The notes below the pieces were generated by a model. It saw only the letters and a program-made list of their open reading frames with translations, was not told where the DNA came from and made no database searches. Of a stretch of 5,655 nucleotides of DNA, positions 1 to 5,655 are shown one piece after another. The stretch lies in assembly GCA_937896695.1 (NCBI GenBank), contig CALBOT010000017.1, forward strand, positions 1 through 5,655. The letters run 5' to 3'. The stretch comes from an uncultured Candidatus Nitrosopelagicus sp. (lineage in GTDB: Archaea; Thermoproteota; Nitrososphaeria; Nitrososphaerales; Nitrosopumilaceae). Each line of letters opens with the position of its first letter. Position 1 is the stretch's first letter. Position numbers and translations under genes: made by a program.

Positions 1-2
1 AA

Positions 3-1040
3 GAATTGGATAGATTTTCACGTCAAGTGATGTTAGAACAAATTGGTTATGATGGGCAATTAAAATTAAAAAATGCAAAAGTTTGTGTTGTTGGTGTTGG
101 TGGTTTAGGAAATCCAATTACAACTAGACTTGCAACAATGGGAGTTGGTAAATTAAGAATTGTTGATAGAGATGTAATTGAATTATCAAACTTACATAGA
201 CAAACAATGTTTGATGAAGATGATGTTGGTCAAGTTAAAGTTGAAGTTGCACAAAAGAAATTAAAAAAATTAAATCCTGAAGTAGAGATAGAAGCTTTAC
301 CAATTTCAATTAATGATTACAATGCACCTGATGTTATTGATGGATGTGATGTTGTAATTGATGCACTTGATAGTGTTAATGCACGTTATGCATTAAACAA
401 AGCTTGTGTAGAAAAAAATATTCCATTTGTAACTGGAGCTGCAGTTGGTGTTACAGGACAAGTGTTTACAGTTTTACCAAAAGAAACTGCATGTTATCAT
501 TGTATGTTTCCTACATTGGATGAAGATTCAATGCCAACTTGTAGTATTCAAGGAGTACATCCTCCAATACTCTCTATTGTTGGCGGAATAGAAGTTTATG
601 AAGCCGTTGATGTTTTAATTGGTAAAAAACCAAAGTCTTCAGAAAAATTTATCTCAATTGATCTTGAAAATTTAGAATTTTCTTCAGTTAGAACATTCAA
701 ACAAGATGCATGTTCTGTTTGTGGTTCAGGTAAAAAGATTGAAACTCCAAAACAGGAATTAATCTTAGAAGAATTATGTGGACGAAACATGGGAAAACGT
801 ACATTCTCAATTACTCCTACATATGAGGTGAATCTAGATGTGGATGATGTAACAATGGTGGCAAAAGAAAAAGGGTTTACAGTTGAGAATCAAGGGGATT
901 TGGGATTATCTATGAGAACAAATGATCTTTCTGTCAATTTCATGAAAAAAGGTTCTGCAGTAGTAGTTGGCCCTGATAATGAAGAAGAAGCTATTACTCT
1001 ATACAAGAGTCTTCTAGGTAAAAAATCCATTAGTGTTTAA
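3..1040 (+). CDS. ThiF/MoeB/UBA-type E1-like adenylyltransferase, probably 5'-partial
   Basis: Enzymes of this family bind ATP and adenylate the C-terminal glycine of a ubiquitin-like or sulfur-carrier protein (ThiS, MoaD, SAMP/Urm1 type), feeding thiamine, molybdopterin or tRNA thiolation or protein tagging in the cytoplasm. Counting from the TTG at position 6, visible motifs are the nucleotide loop GVGGLG (30-35), D54, the NLHRQ segment (62-66), K78 and D122, matching the conserved MoeB active-site pattern. Two zinc-type pairs follow, C163/C166 and C236/C239. C179 (in TCSIQGV) sits where the sulfur-transfer cysteine lies in MoeB/Uba4 relatives. About 90 residues after the second pair form an added C-terminal alpha/beta domain of unknown role, so the protein is longer than plain MoeB/ThiF (about 250). 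The frame is still open at position 3, and the family normally has a few more N-terminal residues, so the true start probably lies outside the window. No ubiquitin-like partner is adjacent, so the pathway stays open. Confidence 0.93.
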   Translation, partial: ELDRFSRQVMLEQIGYDGQLKLKNAKVCVVGVGGLGNPITTRLATMGVGKLRIVDRDVIELSNLHRQTMFDEDDVGQVKVEVAQKKLKKLNPEVEIEALPISINDYNAPDVIDGCDVVIDALDSVNARYALNKACVEKNIPFVTGAAVGVTGQVFTVLPKETACYHCMFPTLDEDSMPTCSIQGVHPPILSIVGGIEVYEAVDVLIGKKPKSSEKFISIDLENLEFSSVRTFKQDACSVCGSGKKIETPKQELILEELCGRNMGKRTFSITPTYEVNLDVDDVTMVAKEKGFTVENQGDLGLSMRTNDLSVNFMKKGSAVVVGPDNEEEAITLYKSLLGKKSISV

Positions 1041-1153
1041 TTAAAATTATAAATTCCATATTGCCATTTGCGATTCCCCTTTCCACCTTCTCTACAATTT
1101 CTCACATCATATTTGATGTCATCCAGTTTCTTTTTCTTTTCGAAGAAGATCAT
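1037..1153 (-). CDS. candidate small ORF, 38 aa, unknown function
   Basis: An ATG-started 38-codon frame reads leftwards (CAT at 1151-1153) and ends in TAA at 1037-1039, overlapping the end of the ThiF-like gene tail to tail. The product would be small and basic, with a KKKK run near the start, then a polar segment RNCREGGKGNRKWQYG, one cysteine and one tryptophan. It resembles nothing I can name. In favour: the + strand here is strongly pyrimidine-rich, the reverse of the purine-rich coding strands of the neighbours, which suggests that the - strand is the sense strand. Against: it is short, and the best TATA-like stretch lies only 10-16 bases before the ATG, too close for a leaderless transcript starting there. 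The T-rich + strand could instead simply terminate transcription of the upstream gene. Confidence 0.35.
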   Translation of the reverse strand: MIFFEKKKKLDDIKYDVRNCREGGKGNRKWQYGIYNFN

Positions 1154-1162
1154 TCTATCATA

Positions 1163-1173
1163 CGTATAAAAAA
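1163..1173. promoter_or_regulatory. candidate TATA-box region between two divergent small ORFs
   Basis: The AT-rich gap 1154-1204 contains CGTATAAAAAATT, which reads as a TATA-like element on the + strand about 32-42 bases before the ATG at 1205. That would allow archaeal transcription start some ten bases upstream of the codon. On the other strand the same bases read TTTTTTATACG, upstream of the candidate leftward ORF. Archaeal TATA boxes normally lie about 25 bases before the start site. In DNA this AT-rich such matches occur often by chance. Confidence 0.3.
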
Positions 1174-1204
1174 TTTTGATATTTTTTTAGATAGTAGTTT
1201 GTAC

Positions 1205-1330
1205 ATGGAAGTGAGTTATAAAAAAGACAAATTGGATGAACTAGAGCGACTAAGAGACAGACTACTATATCTCCACAATTGTGAATTTGTACTTTTAGAC
1301 AAAATTCTCAAACAAAATTTCCACAAGTAA
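1205..1330 (+). CDS. candidate small charged helical protein, 41 aa
   Basis: The frame is open from a TTG at 1061, but its first 48 codons translate a pyrimidine tract into an unconvincing hydrophobic stretch. I therefore choose the ATG at 1205, which gives a 41-residue protein. It begins MEVSYKK, continues as a charged segment with leucines spaced about every 3-4 residues (residues 9-24) that should form an amphipathic helix, and ends in a basic tail after a single cysteine (C26). It has no signal peptide and no recognised domain. A TATA-like box lies about 35 bases upstream. The stop is 27 bases before the GTG of the next gene, so the two could share a transcript. It may be a small coiled-coil or DNA-binding protein, or a chance ORF. 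Confidence 0.4.
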   Translation: MEVSYKKDKLDELERLRDRLLYLHNCEFVLLDKILKQNFHK

Positions 1331-1337
1331 TATCTAG

Positions 1338-1354
1338 TAGATTTTAAGAATCTA
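1338..1354. repeat. 6-bp perfect inverted repeat before the GTG start at 1358
   Basis: TAGATT (1338-1343) and AATCTA (1349-1354) flank a 5-base loop and end three bases before the GTG of the secreted-protein gene. If the gene has a leader this could fold over the start region, or as DNA it could be a regulator half-site pair. The stem is short and AT-rich, so chance is quite possible. Confidence 0.25.
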
Positions 1355-1357
1355 ATT

Positions 1358-2353
1358 GTGAAACACAATGTAATATTCTTCACAATTCTCTTGTTCTCAT
1401 TCAGTCCTATGGCATTTGCAAATGCTGAGGTATTTCAAGAACAGTTGGAAGGTACTTTGGATGTTTATACTAATCAATTGGTGTTTGCTCCGGGTGAACC
1501 AATATTTGTACATGGTCAGGCTATGCCAAAAGAACCTATTATTATTAGATTATTTACCCCTGATGATACTATTGCAGAATTTGAACAAATTATGACTAGT
1601 GAAGATGGTTCTTTTCATCATTTCTTGATGGAATGGGATAATCCAACAACAAATCTTCCATTTGGAACATACATTCTAGAGGTAATCTCCAATCAACAAG
1701 GTGGGATATCAAAAAACATTGAAGTAAAATTTTCATCAACATCAGAATTTGTTCAAATTCCTATTGAAAGAAATGTCAACACAATAGTTTTTGCTCCTGA
1801 AACTGCAGCTGTAAATAGAGATTTTCGAGTTTTTGTGCAAACATCAAGTGATGGTCTTCTAATTGGTAATGATCCCAATCAAATACTTGGTACATCTCAT
1901 GTTCATCTTCCTAATGGCCAAGTAGAAAATTTAGAAGATGATCTAAAAATATTACATCAAGGATTGTATTATGTAGATTATCTGCCTGTGCTTGAAGGAA
2001 TATACGTCTTTCATATGGTAACTTTCGATGAGGGAACTATTTCCCATGGCTCTGGTGCTACAAATGTTCTAACTCAAGATATTAGCGGTATTTCTGCACA
2101 AATTTTAGAATTAAATGAAATCTTAGATGAAACAAAAACTGAATTGGCAAACCTAAAACAAGAAACTTCTCAGTTTGGCTCATCATTGTCTGATGCAAGT
2201 TCTAATTTAGATGAAAGTGTAGTATTAATTTCTGATTCTGTTGGAAATATTGAAGAAGGTTCGTCCCAACTTAACGCATTGTTATTTCCTATAGTTGCAT
2301 CAATTGCAATTATACTTGCATTACAAATTGTAATTATTGCCAGACGAAGATAA
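1358..2353 (+). CDS. secreted surface protein with C-terminal membrane anchor
   Basis: This is a 331-residue protein starting at GTG. Residues 1-21 or 1-23 are a clear Sec signal peptide (hydrophobic core after K2, cleavage near AFANA). Residues about 34-125 look like a beta-sandwich (Ig/macroglobulin-like) module, with patterns such as FAPGEPIFVHGQA and PFGTYILEV. Residues about 140-235 form a second beta-rich part with FAPETAAVNRDFRVFV. Residues about 240-300 are a leucine- and serine-rich helical stalk, probably coiled coil. Residues about 308-327 are a single transmembrane segment followed by RRR at the end. The protein should therefore sit outside the cell, tethered by its C-terminus, close to the S-layer. 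Similar repeated beta modules are common in thaumarchaeal surface proteins, but I cannot assign a named family or ligand. The start is fixed by the signal peptide. It is followed after 36 bases by the protease ATG (27 bases by the alternative TTG), in the same direction, so co-transcription is possible. Confidence 0.85.
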   Translation: MKHNVIFFTILLFSFSPMAFANAEVFQEQLEGTLDVYTNQLVFAPGEPIFVHGQAMPKEPIIIRLFTPDDTIAEFEQIMTSEDGSFHHFLMEWDNPTTNLPFGTYILEVISNQQGGISKNIEVKFSSTSEFVQIPIERNVNTIVFAPETAAVNRDFRVFVQTSSDGLLIGNDPNQILGTSHVHLPNGQVENLEDDLKILHQGLYYVDYLPVLEGIYVFHMVTFDEGTISHGSGATNVLTQDISGISAQILELNEILDETKTELANLKQETSQFGSSLSDASSNLDESVVLISDSVGNIEEGSSQLNALLFPIVASIAIILALQIVIIARRR

Positions 2354-2354
2354 G

Positions 2355-2363
2355 CTATAATTA
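2355..2363 (+). promoter_or_regulatory. candidate TATA box for the protease gene
   Basis: CTATAATTA lies 27-35 bases before the ATG at 2390, the spacing expected for a leaderless archaeal transcript starting at or just before that ATG. This supports ATG 2390 over TTG 2381 as the start. The purine-rich AGATAAG just upstream could serve as the TFB-recognition element. The intergenic gap is short, so read-through from the preceding gene is equally possible. Confidence 0.35.
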
Positions 2364-2389
2364 TTCATGATACATATTTTTTGATCAGG

Positions 2390-5074
2390 ATGAAACTAGT
2401 ATTTGGCTTGATTTTTTTAGTTCTATTATTGCCATTAATTTCTGAATCATTTTCTTATTTTGATGCAGATATAATAAATCATCATCTTGATAATAAAAAT
2501 AATAATTTTAACGATTCAGAATCTGAAATAATTCAATTCAATGAATTTCCAAATGAACAACAAGTAAAGCGTTATTTGATATTTGGAAAAGGATCTTTGT
2601 CTGAAATTAACAGTTTTGTACAGACTCCGTATTCAATATCTTCATCAAATGGATTTTTTTCAATAATAGCAATTCCTGAAAATACTTTGTCTATTTTTCA
2701 ATCAAAAGGATTTCATATAATTGAAGATTTCCAGTTAGATTTTCATTCAAAATATGTTACAAAGAATAATGTTAGTCAAATATCTACAATTGGAAACATT
2801 GCAAATTCTGAACGTGTACATAATCTTTACAATGTTACTGGCAATGATGTTACAATTGCTATAATTGATACTGGCGTTGATTTTTCAAATCCAGATATGC
2901 AACATGCACTAGCACGTGATAACAAAAATTTCCCTATAATGTTAGATCCTGATGGCCAAGGTTTGATATTGACAAATGCCACTTTTGCAGCAAATATTGA
3001 TCAGTATGGAACAATCAAAAATTTTACAAAATCTTCTCTGTACAACACCACTTCTGATGTTTATGTAAAACCCAGGGGTGAGGGTGTATTTTTGAATATC
3101 AATCAAAATGGAGATGGAACTAGTTTACTTGTATACAATTCCATGTTTCCTATGTTTGGTTCTTCTCCACTTCTAAATGGAACATTAAATCATGATATGC
3201 GAATTGGAAATGACAAACACGATTACATCGAATCAAAAAGTGGAATTTATCATTTAGGTGTGATGTATCAGGGTTCTCCTAGCCAACCACAGGTTGTACC
3301 TGTTTTGGTTGTTGATTCCAACGAATCAGGATATTATGATACAATTATCCCTGATATGTCTACTTCTTGGCAAGACTTTACAAAAAATTCTACAAATGAA
3401 AAAATAGAATTTGATTTTGATTTTACTGATGATGTTCATCATGTAATAGGTGACGGAAATGAATTCTTAGTTTATGATTATGACAATGATGGTGAATTCG
3501 ATTACAGTGTGGGAACATTGGGTGCTCAAATTTTAGATATTTACGGTGTAATTGAAAATGAATCTAATATTGATGATACTTTTGGTGCAATAAATGGAAC
3601 ATTACTTCCACCAATAAGTCGAAATGGTGAGTTTTTTGGTGTAATGACTGATGTTCAAGGTCATGGAACCGGAAGTGCAGGTACAATAATCTCAAAAGGT
3701 CTTGTTGAATATGATATCTACAATGACACAAAAAAATTCAATATTAGGGGTATTGCACCTGATGCAAAAATAATTCCTGTAAAGGCATTGTGGTTTGGAG
3801 ACATTCTATACGCATGGCTTTGGTCTGCAGGATTCGACAATGATGATATAGAATGGCAATTTTCTGGAAATACTCGTGCTGATATAATATCTAATAGTTG
3901 GGGCATATCCACGTTTCCAAATTTTGAATATGCACCTGGATTTGATCTATTATCTTTGGTAATGACTACTCTTGCCTTACCTAATTCATTTTCTGAAGAT
4001 TATCCTGGCGTGTTGATGATATCTAGTGCCGGAAACTCCGGTCATGGCTATGGTACAATAGGATTACCAAATGCATCTCCTACTGGTATTAGTGTTGGTG
4101 CTACAACAAACAATGTGTTTGTTGGTTATGGTCCGTTCAAAGATGAACCTAGATTTGGAAATTCTACAAAACATTCTGATCATGTAGTTGATTTTTCAAG
4201 CAGAGGTCCTACATTAATTGGTGATCCGAAACCTGATTTGATGAGTATTGGGGCTTACAGCTTTACTCCTGCATCTGTTACAAAACCATCAAAAGATCAT
4301 GTTCAAGATCCATTTGGTATGTTTGGGGGAACTAGTATGTCTGCGCCTATTGTATCTGGAACTGCTGCGTTGGTAATTCAAGAACTAAAAGATAATTCAA
4401 AACCATTTACTCCCTTTGATGTAAAAAATATTCTAATGTCTACTGCTGATGATATGCATAATGATGTGTTTACACAGGGTTCAGGAATGGTTGATTCTCT
4501 TGATGCAATTCGTTTAATCAATGGTGAAGGTGGTGTTTTTAACGTTCATAATACTAATTCTTCAAAAAATCTTAACAAAATTCTTGATTTACCATTAAAA
4601 AATCTCAATTACACTTCACTTGGCATGTTATCTCCTGAAATTTCATTAGAAAATATTCCTCAAACAAGCTGGTTTGGAGGTAGATTAAATCCTGGTGATA
4701 CTACTTCTGCTTCATTCAAAATTCAAAATCCAACGAACAATACTTTAACTGTGAAAATACTTCCTGAAAATCTAAAATTAATTGAGCAGATTCAACTGGT
4801 AAATTCTGCAAAAGTCCTCGGGGGTGTTCACGGTGCTGGACTAACAAATATGCTTTTTCTTGATAAAAATAAAGATGTTATCGAAATACGAGGTTCTGGA
4901 GATTATAAAAATAATTGTTTTTATTCGTTATCATCTGCTTTAGATTTGAATTATTATTATTTTCTAGCAAAAGTAGAAAATAACAATTATTATGGTTCAG
5001 ATTATTTCGTAGATCCTCAGAGATTTAAATCCTTTCTAAAGTTACATTTTCCAGTAAAAAATAGAGACAAATAA
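2390..5074 (+). CDS. secreted subtilisin-family (S8) serine protease, C-terminus replaced by a GT61 glycosyltransferase tail
   Basis: Residue numbers count from an alternative TTG at 2381; subtract 3 for the preferred ATG at 2390, which starts cleanly at the signal peptide (KLVFGLIFLVLLLP). An inhibitor-I9-like propeptide follows at about 60-125, then the S8 catalytic domain: D163 in AIIDTGVD, H428 in GHGTGSAG, oxyanion N552 in SSAGNSG, and S652 in GGTSMSAP. All catalytic residues are present, so the peptidase part looks intact. D163 and H428 are 265 residues apart, against roughly 30 in simple subtilisins. The insert carries a DxDxDGxxD loop (D366-D374), probably calcium-binding. After the catalytic domain a beta-sandwich begins (NPGDTTSASFKIQNPTNN, about 767-787) but stops early. 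From about residue 795 the sequence becomes the C-terminal part of a GT61-type glycosyltransferase, an in-frame join. The protease is expected outside the cell; its natural C-terminal stalk or anchor is absent. Confidence 0.9.
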   Translation: MKLVFGLIFLVLLLPLISESFSYFDADIINHHLDNKNNNFNDSESEIIQFNEFPNEQQVKRYLIFGKGSLSEINSFVQTPYSISSSNGFFSIIAIPENTLSIFQSKGFHIIEDFQLDFHSKYVTKNNVSQISTIGNIANSERVHNLYNVTGNDVTIAIIDTGVDFSNPDMQHALARDNKNFPIMLDPDGQGLILTNATFAANIDQYGTIKNFTKSSLYNTTSDVYVKPRGEGVFLNINQNGDGTSLLVYNSMFPMFGSSPLLNGTLNHDMRIGNDKHDYIESKSGIYHLGVMYQGSPSQPQVVPVLVVDSNESGYYDTIIPDMSTSWQDFTKNSTNEKIEFDFDFTDDVHHVIGDGNEFLVYDYDNDGEFDYSVGTLGAQILDIYGVIENESNIDDTFGAINGTLLPPISRNGEFFGVMTDVQGHGTGSAGTIISKGLVEYDIYNDTKKFNIRGIAPDAKIIPVKALWFGDILYAWLWSAGFDNDDIEWQFSGNTRADIISNSWGISTFPNFEYAPGFDLLSLVMTTLALPNSFSEDYPGVLMISSAGNSGHGYGTIGLPNASPTGISVGATTNNVFVGYGPFKDEPRFGNSTKHSDHVVDFSSRGPTLIGDPKPDLMSIGAYSFTPASVTKPSKDHVQDPFGMFGGTSMSAPIVSGTAALVIQELKDNSKPFTPFDVKNILMSTADDMHNDVFTQGSGMVDSLDAIRLINGEGGVFNVHNTNSSKNLNKILDLPLKNLNYTSLGMLSPEISLENIPQTSWFGGRLNPGDTTSASFKIQNPTNNTLTVKILPENLKLIEQIQLVNSAKVLGGVHGAGLTNMLFLDKNKDVIEIRGSGDYKNNCFYSLSSALDLNYYYFLAKVENNNYYGSDYFVDPQRFKSFLKLHFPVKNRDK
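4745..4811. other. breakpoint zone: protease joined in frame to glycosyltransferase
   Basis: Up to about 4745 the translation is a typical post-catalytic beta-sandwich of a subtilase (FKIQNPTNNTLTVKI). From about 4811 it is unmistakably the GT61 fold (AKVLGGVHGAGLTN). The segment between (ENLKLIEQIQ, 4766-4795) would fit either parent, so the join cannot be placed more exactly and may lie in a short region of shared sequence. By direct count GC falls from 38% at 4261-4320 and 32% at 3841-3900 to 54 of 240 bases (22.5%) at 4861-5100. No transposon end, direct repeat or tRNA is visible at the join. Confidence 0.7.
4790..5074 (+). pseudogene. C-terminal fragment of a family 61-type glycosyltransferase
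   Basis: These roughly 95 codons, read in the protease frame, match the conserved end of GT61/DUF563 glycosyltransferases. They show an EQIQLVNSAKV helix, then HGAGLTN (817-823), LFL, and VIEI with E835, followed by a tyrosine-rich stretch (YYYFLAKVENNNYYGSDYF) and a closing helix. In intact members (roughly 350-400 residues) this is the nucleotide-sugar-binding half. About 250-300 N-terminal residues are missing here, so the fragment should not be active alone. GT61-type enzymes in microbes are usually found in capsule, lipopolysaccharide or surface-glycan clusters, which fits the FkbM gene starting two bases after the stop. The family call rests on motif recognition and is fairly firm; the donor sugar and acceptor are unknown. 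Confidence 0.75.
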
Positions 5075-5076
5075 AT

Positions 5077-5562
5077 ATGTCTTTAATAAGAAAATTTTTA
5101 TTTAAAAATAAGAAGCATATTAATGGTTTGATTCATGTTGGAGCAAATGTAGGACAAGAGGTACCAATGTATTTTGAAATAACAAACTCAAATATTTATT
5201 TGTTTGAACCACTTGATAGTGCATTTGAAACTCTTAAAGATAAATATGGTAACTTACAAAATGTTAAATTGTATAATTTTGGACTAGGAAGTAAAAATCA
5301 AGAAATAAACATTAATGTAACACAATCTAACTTTGGTTCATCTTCTTCTGTTCTCAAACCAACCGGTCACAAAAAATATTTTCCAGAAATTAATTTTGAA
5401 ACTGTTGAATCTATAAAGATAAAAAAATATACAGATGTGCCTGATATATATGCAAACTTTCTTTTAATTGATGTTCAAGGATATGAGCTTGAAGTGATTA
5501 AAGGATTTGAAGATAAATTGAAAAACTTTAAATTTATAATTACAGAAATCTCAAGCAAGTGA
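5077..5562 (+). CDS. FkbM-family SAM-dependent methyltransferase, C-terminally truncated
   Basis: FkbM-type enzymes transfer a methyl group from S-adenosylmethionine to an oxygen, often on sugars of surface glycans or on secondary metabolites. Seen here: SAM-binding motif I at residues 18-28 (LIHVGANVGQE), the acidic ribose-binding position at the end of strand 2 (E44 in LFEP), and the family hallmark LLIDVQGYELEVIKGF (129-144) with D132 and E137. Strand 5 (FIITEIS) ends at residue 159, and the protein stops at 161. Relatives usually run to about 210-250 residues with further strands and a helix after this point, so the C-terminus is missing and activity is doubtful. The ATG lies two bases after the preceding stop, the spacing of a tightly packed operon, which indicates that the GT61 tail and this gene belong together. 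GC is about 20-30% per line, lower than the first 4.7 kb. Confidence 0.85.
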   Translation: MSLIRKFLFKNKKHINGLIHVGANVGQEVPMYFEITNSNIYLFEPLDSAFETLKDKYGNLQNVKLYNFGLGSKNQEININVTQSNFGSSSSVLKPTGHKKYFPEINFETVESIKIKKYTDVPDIYANFLLIDVQGYELEVIKGFEDKLKNFKFIITEISSK

Positions 5563-5655
5563 TCAATAGCATAAAATCCATTCGACATATCAATCTTATT
5601 AGTGTCACTCGGTAAAGGGAATTTTTTGCCGGGAGCACAAGCTAGAGGTATATTG
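5563..5655. other. unassigned tail of different base composition, beyond a second breakpoint
   Basis: The sequence after the FkbM stop shows no continuation of that gene in any frame. GC is 32 of 80 bases (40%) at 5571-5650, against roughly 25% just before. Two frames stay open to the window edge: the + frame from 5575 (contains SLGKGNFLPGAQARG) and a - frame entering at 5654 (contains PSDTNKIDMSNGFYAIDHLL). Neither has a start that I would trust, and I recognise neither. An imperfect hairpin spans about 5602-5638: GTG/CAC, CTC/GAG and GGTAAA/TTTGCC pair around a loop of about 8 bases. This is either the end of a neighbouring gene or part of an element edge. Confidence 0.5.

Noticed and set aside
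596..790. 64-codon frame on the - strand inside the ThiF-like gene
   Set aside because: It is antisense to the conserved second CxxC region and has no independent coding character; a shadow.
1120..1145. Intrinsic hairpin terminator after the ThiF-like gene
   Set aside because: T-rich runs are present and could stop archaeal transcription, but there is no distinct stem-loop, and the tract is also explained by the candidate - strand ORF.
1061..1204. N-terminal 48 codons of the + frame starting at TTG 1061
   Set aside because: They translate a pyrimidine tract into a low-quality hydrophobic sequence with no clear signal-peptide layout; the ATG at 1205 is a better start.
2266..2353. PEFG/PGF-CTERM-type archaeosortase sorting signal at the end of the surface protein
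   Set aside because: The hydrophobic segment and RRR tail fit, but no PEFG-like or other recognised motif precedes the membrane segment; a plain membrane anchor is enough.
3718..3912. 64-codon frame on the - strand inside the protease gene
   Set aside because: It is antisense to conserved S8 sequence; a shadow of the real gene.
4745..5074. A true bifunctional protease-glycosyltransferase
   Set aside because: Only the last third of the GT61 fold is present, and the protease side loses its own C-terminal domain, so both partners look broken rather than designed.
5563..5655. tRNA gene or CRISPR repeat as an integration site at the right edge
   Set aside because: There is no T-loop consensus, acceptor-stem pairing or repeated unit; no tRNA, rRNA or CRISPR array is seen anywhere in the window.

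Overview
The window looks like marine ammonia-oxidising archaeon DNA (Nitrososphaerota/Thaumarchaeota, Nitrosopumilus-like). The evidence is indirect: low GC (about one third in the first 4.7 kb), AGA/AAA/GAT-rich codon use, compact spacing with TATA-like boxes close to start codons and no clear Shine-Dalgarno sites, GTG and TTG starts, a long ThiF-like E1 enzyme with two CxxC pairs and an added C-terminal domain, and large secreted surface proteins. No taxonomic marker gene is present, so the placement is inference.

Layout. (1) Positions 3-1040 hold a ThiF/MoeB/UBA-type adenylyltransferase on the + strand; its true start probably lies before the window. (2) Positions 1041-1357 hold no large gene. 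I see a candidate 38-residue ORF on the - strand (1037-1153), a candidate 41-residue ORF on the + strand (1205-1330), and an AT-rich gap between them that could carry divergent promoters. (3) Positions 1358-2353 encode a secreted protein with a signal peptide, beta-rich modules, a helical stalk and one C-terminal membrane anchor. (4) From 2390 a secreted subtilisin-family (S8) protease begins. It has a propeptide, a complete Asp/His/Asn/Ser catalytic set, and a 265-residue insert carrying an EF-hand-like calcium loop. (5) At about 4745-4811 the reading frame passes without a stop into the C-terminal part of an unrelated family 61-type glycosyltransferase (HGAGLTN and VIEI motifs), ending at 5074. 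(6) Two bases later a FkbM-type methyltransferase starts (5077-5562); it stops early, just after the core fold. (7) The last 93 bases match none of this and are clearly richer in G+C.

The main observation is a mosaic with two apparent breakpoints. The stretch from about 4.8 to 5.56 kb (GT61 tail plus FkbM, counted at 22-30% GC over most lines) looks like part of a surface-glycan gene cluster. It is joined in frame to a decapitated host protease on one side and cut inside the FkbM gene on the other, where GC rises to about 40%. This could be a real island or rearrangement boundary that makes a chimeric protein, or a chimeric assembly or amplification join. The sequence alone cannot decide. Apart from this, the genes fit a cell-envelope theme: a surface-anchored protein, a secreted protease, and glycan-modifying enzymes. 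The E1-like enzyme at the left end is unrelated cytoplasmic sulfur-transfer or ubiquitin-like chemistry.
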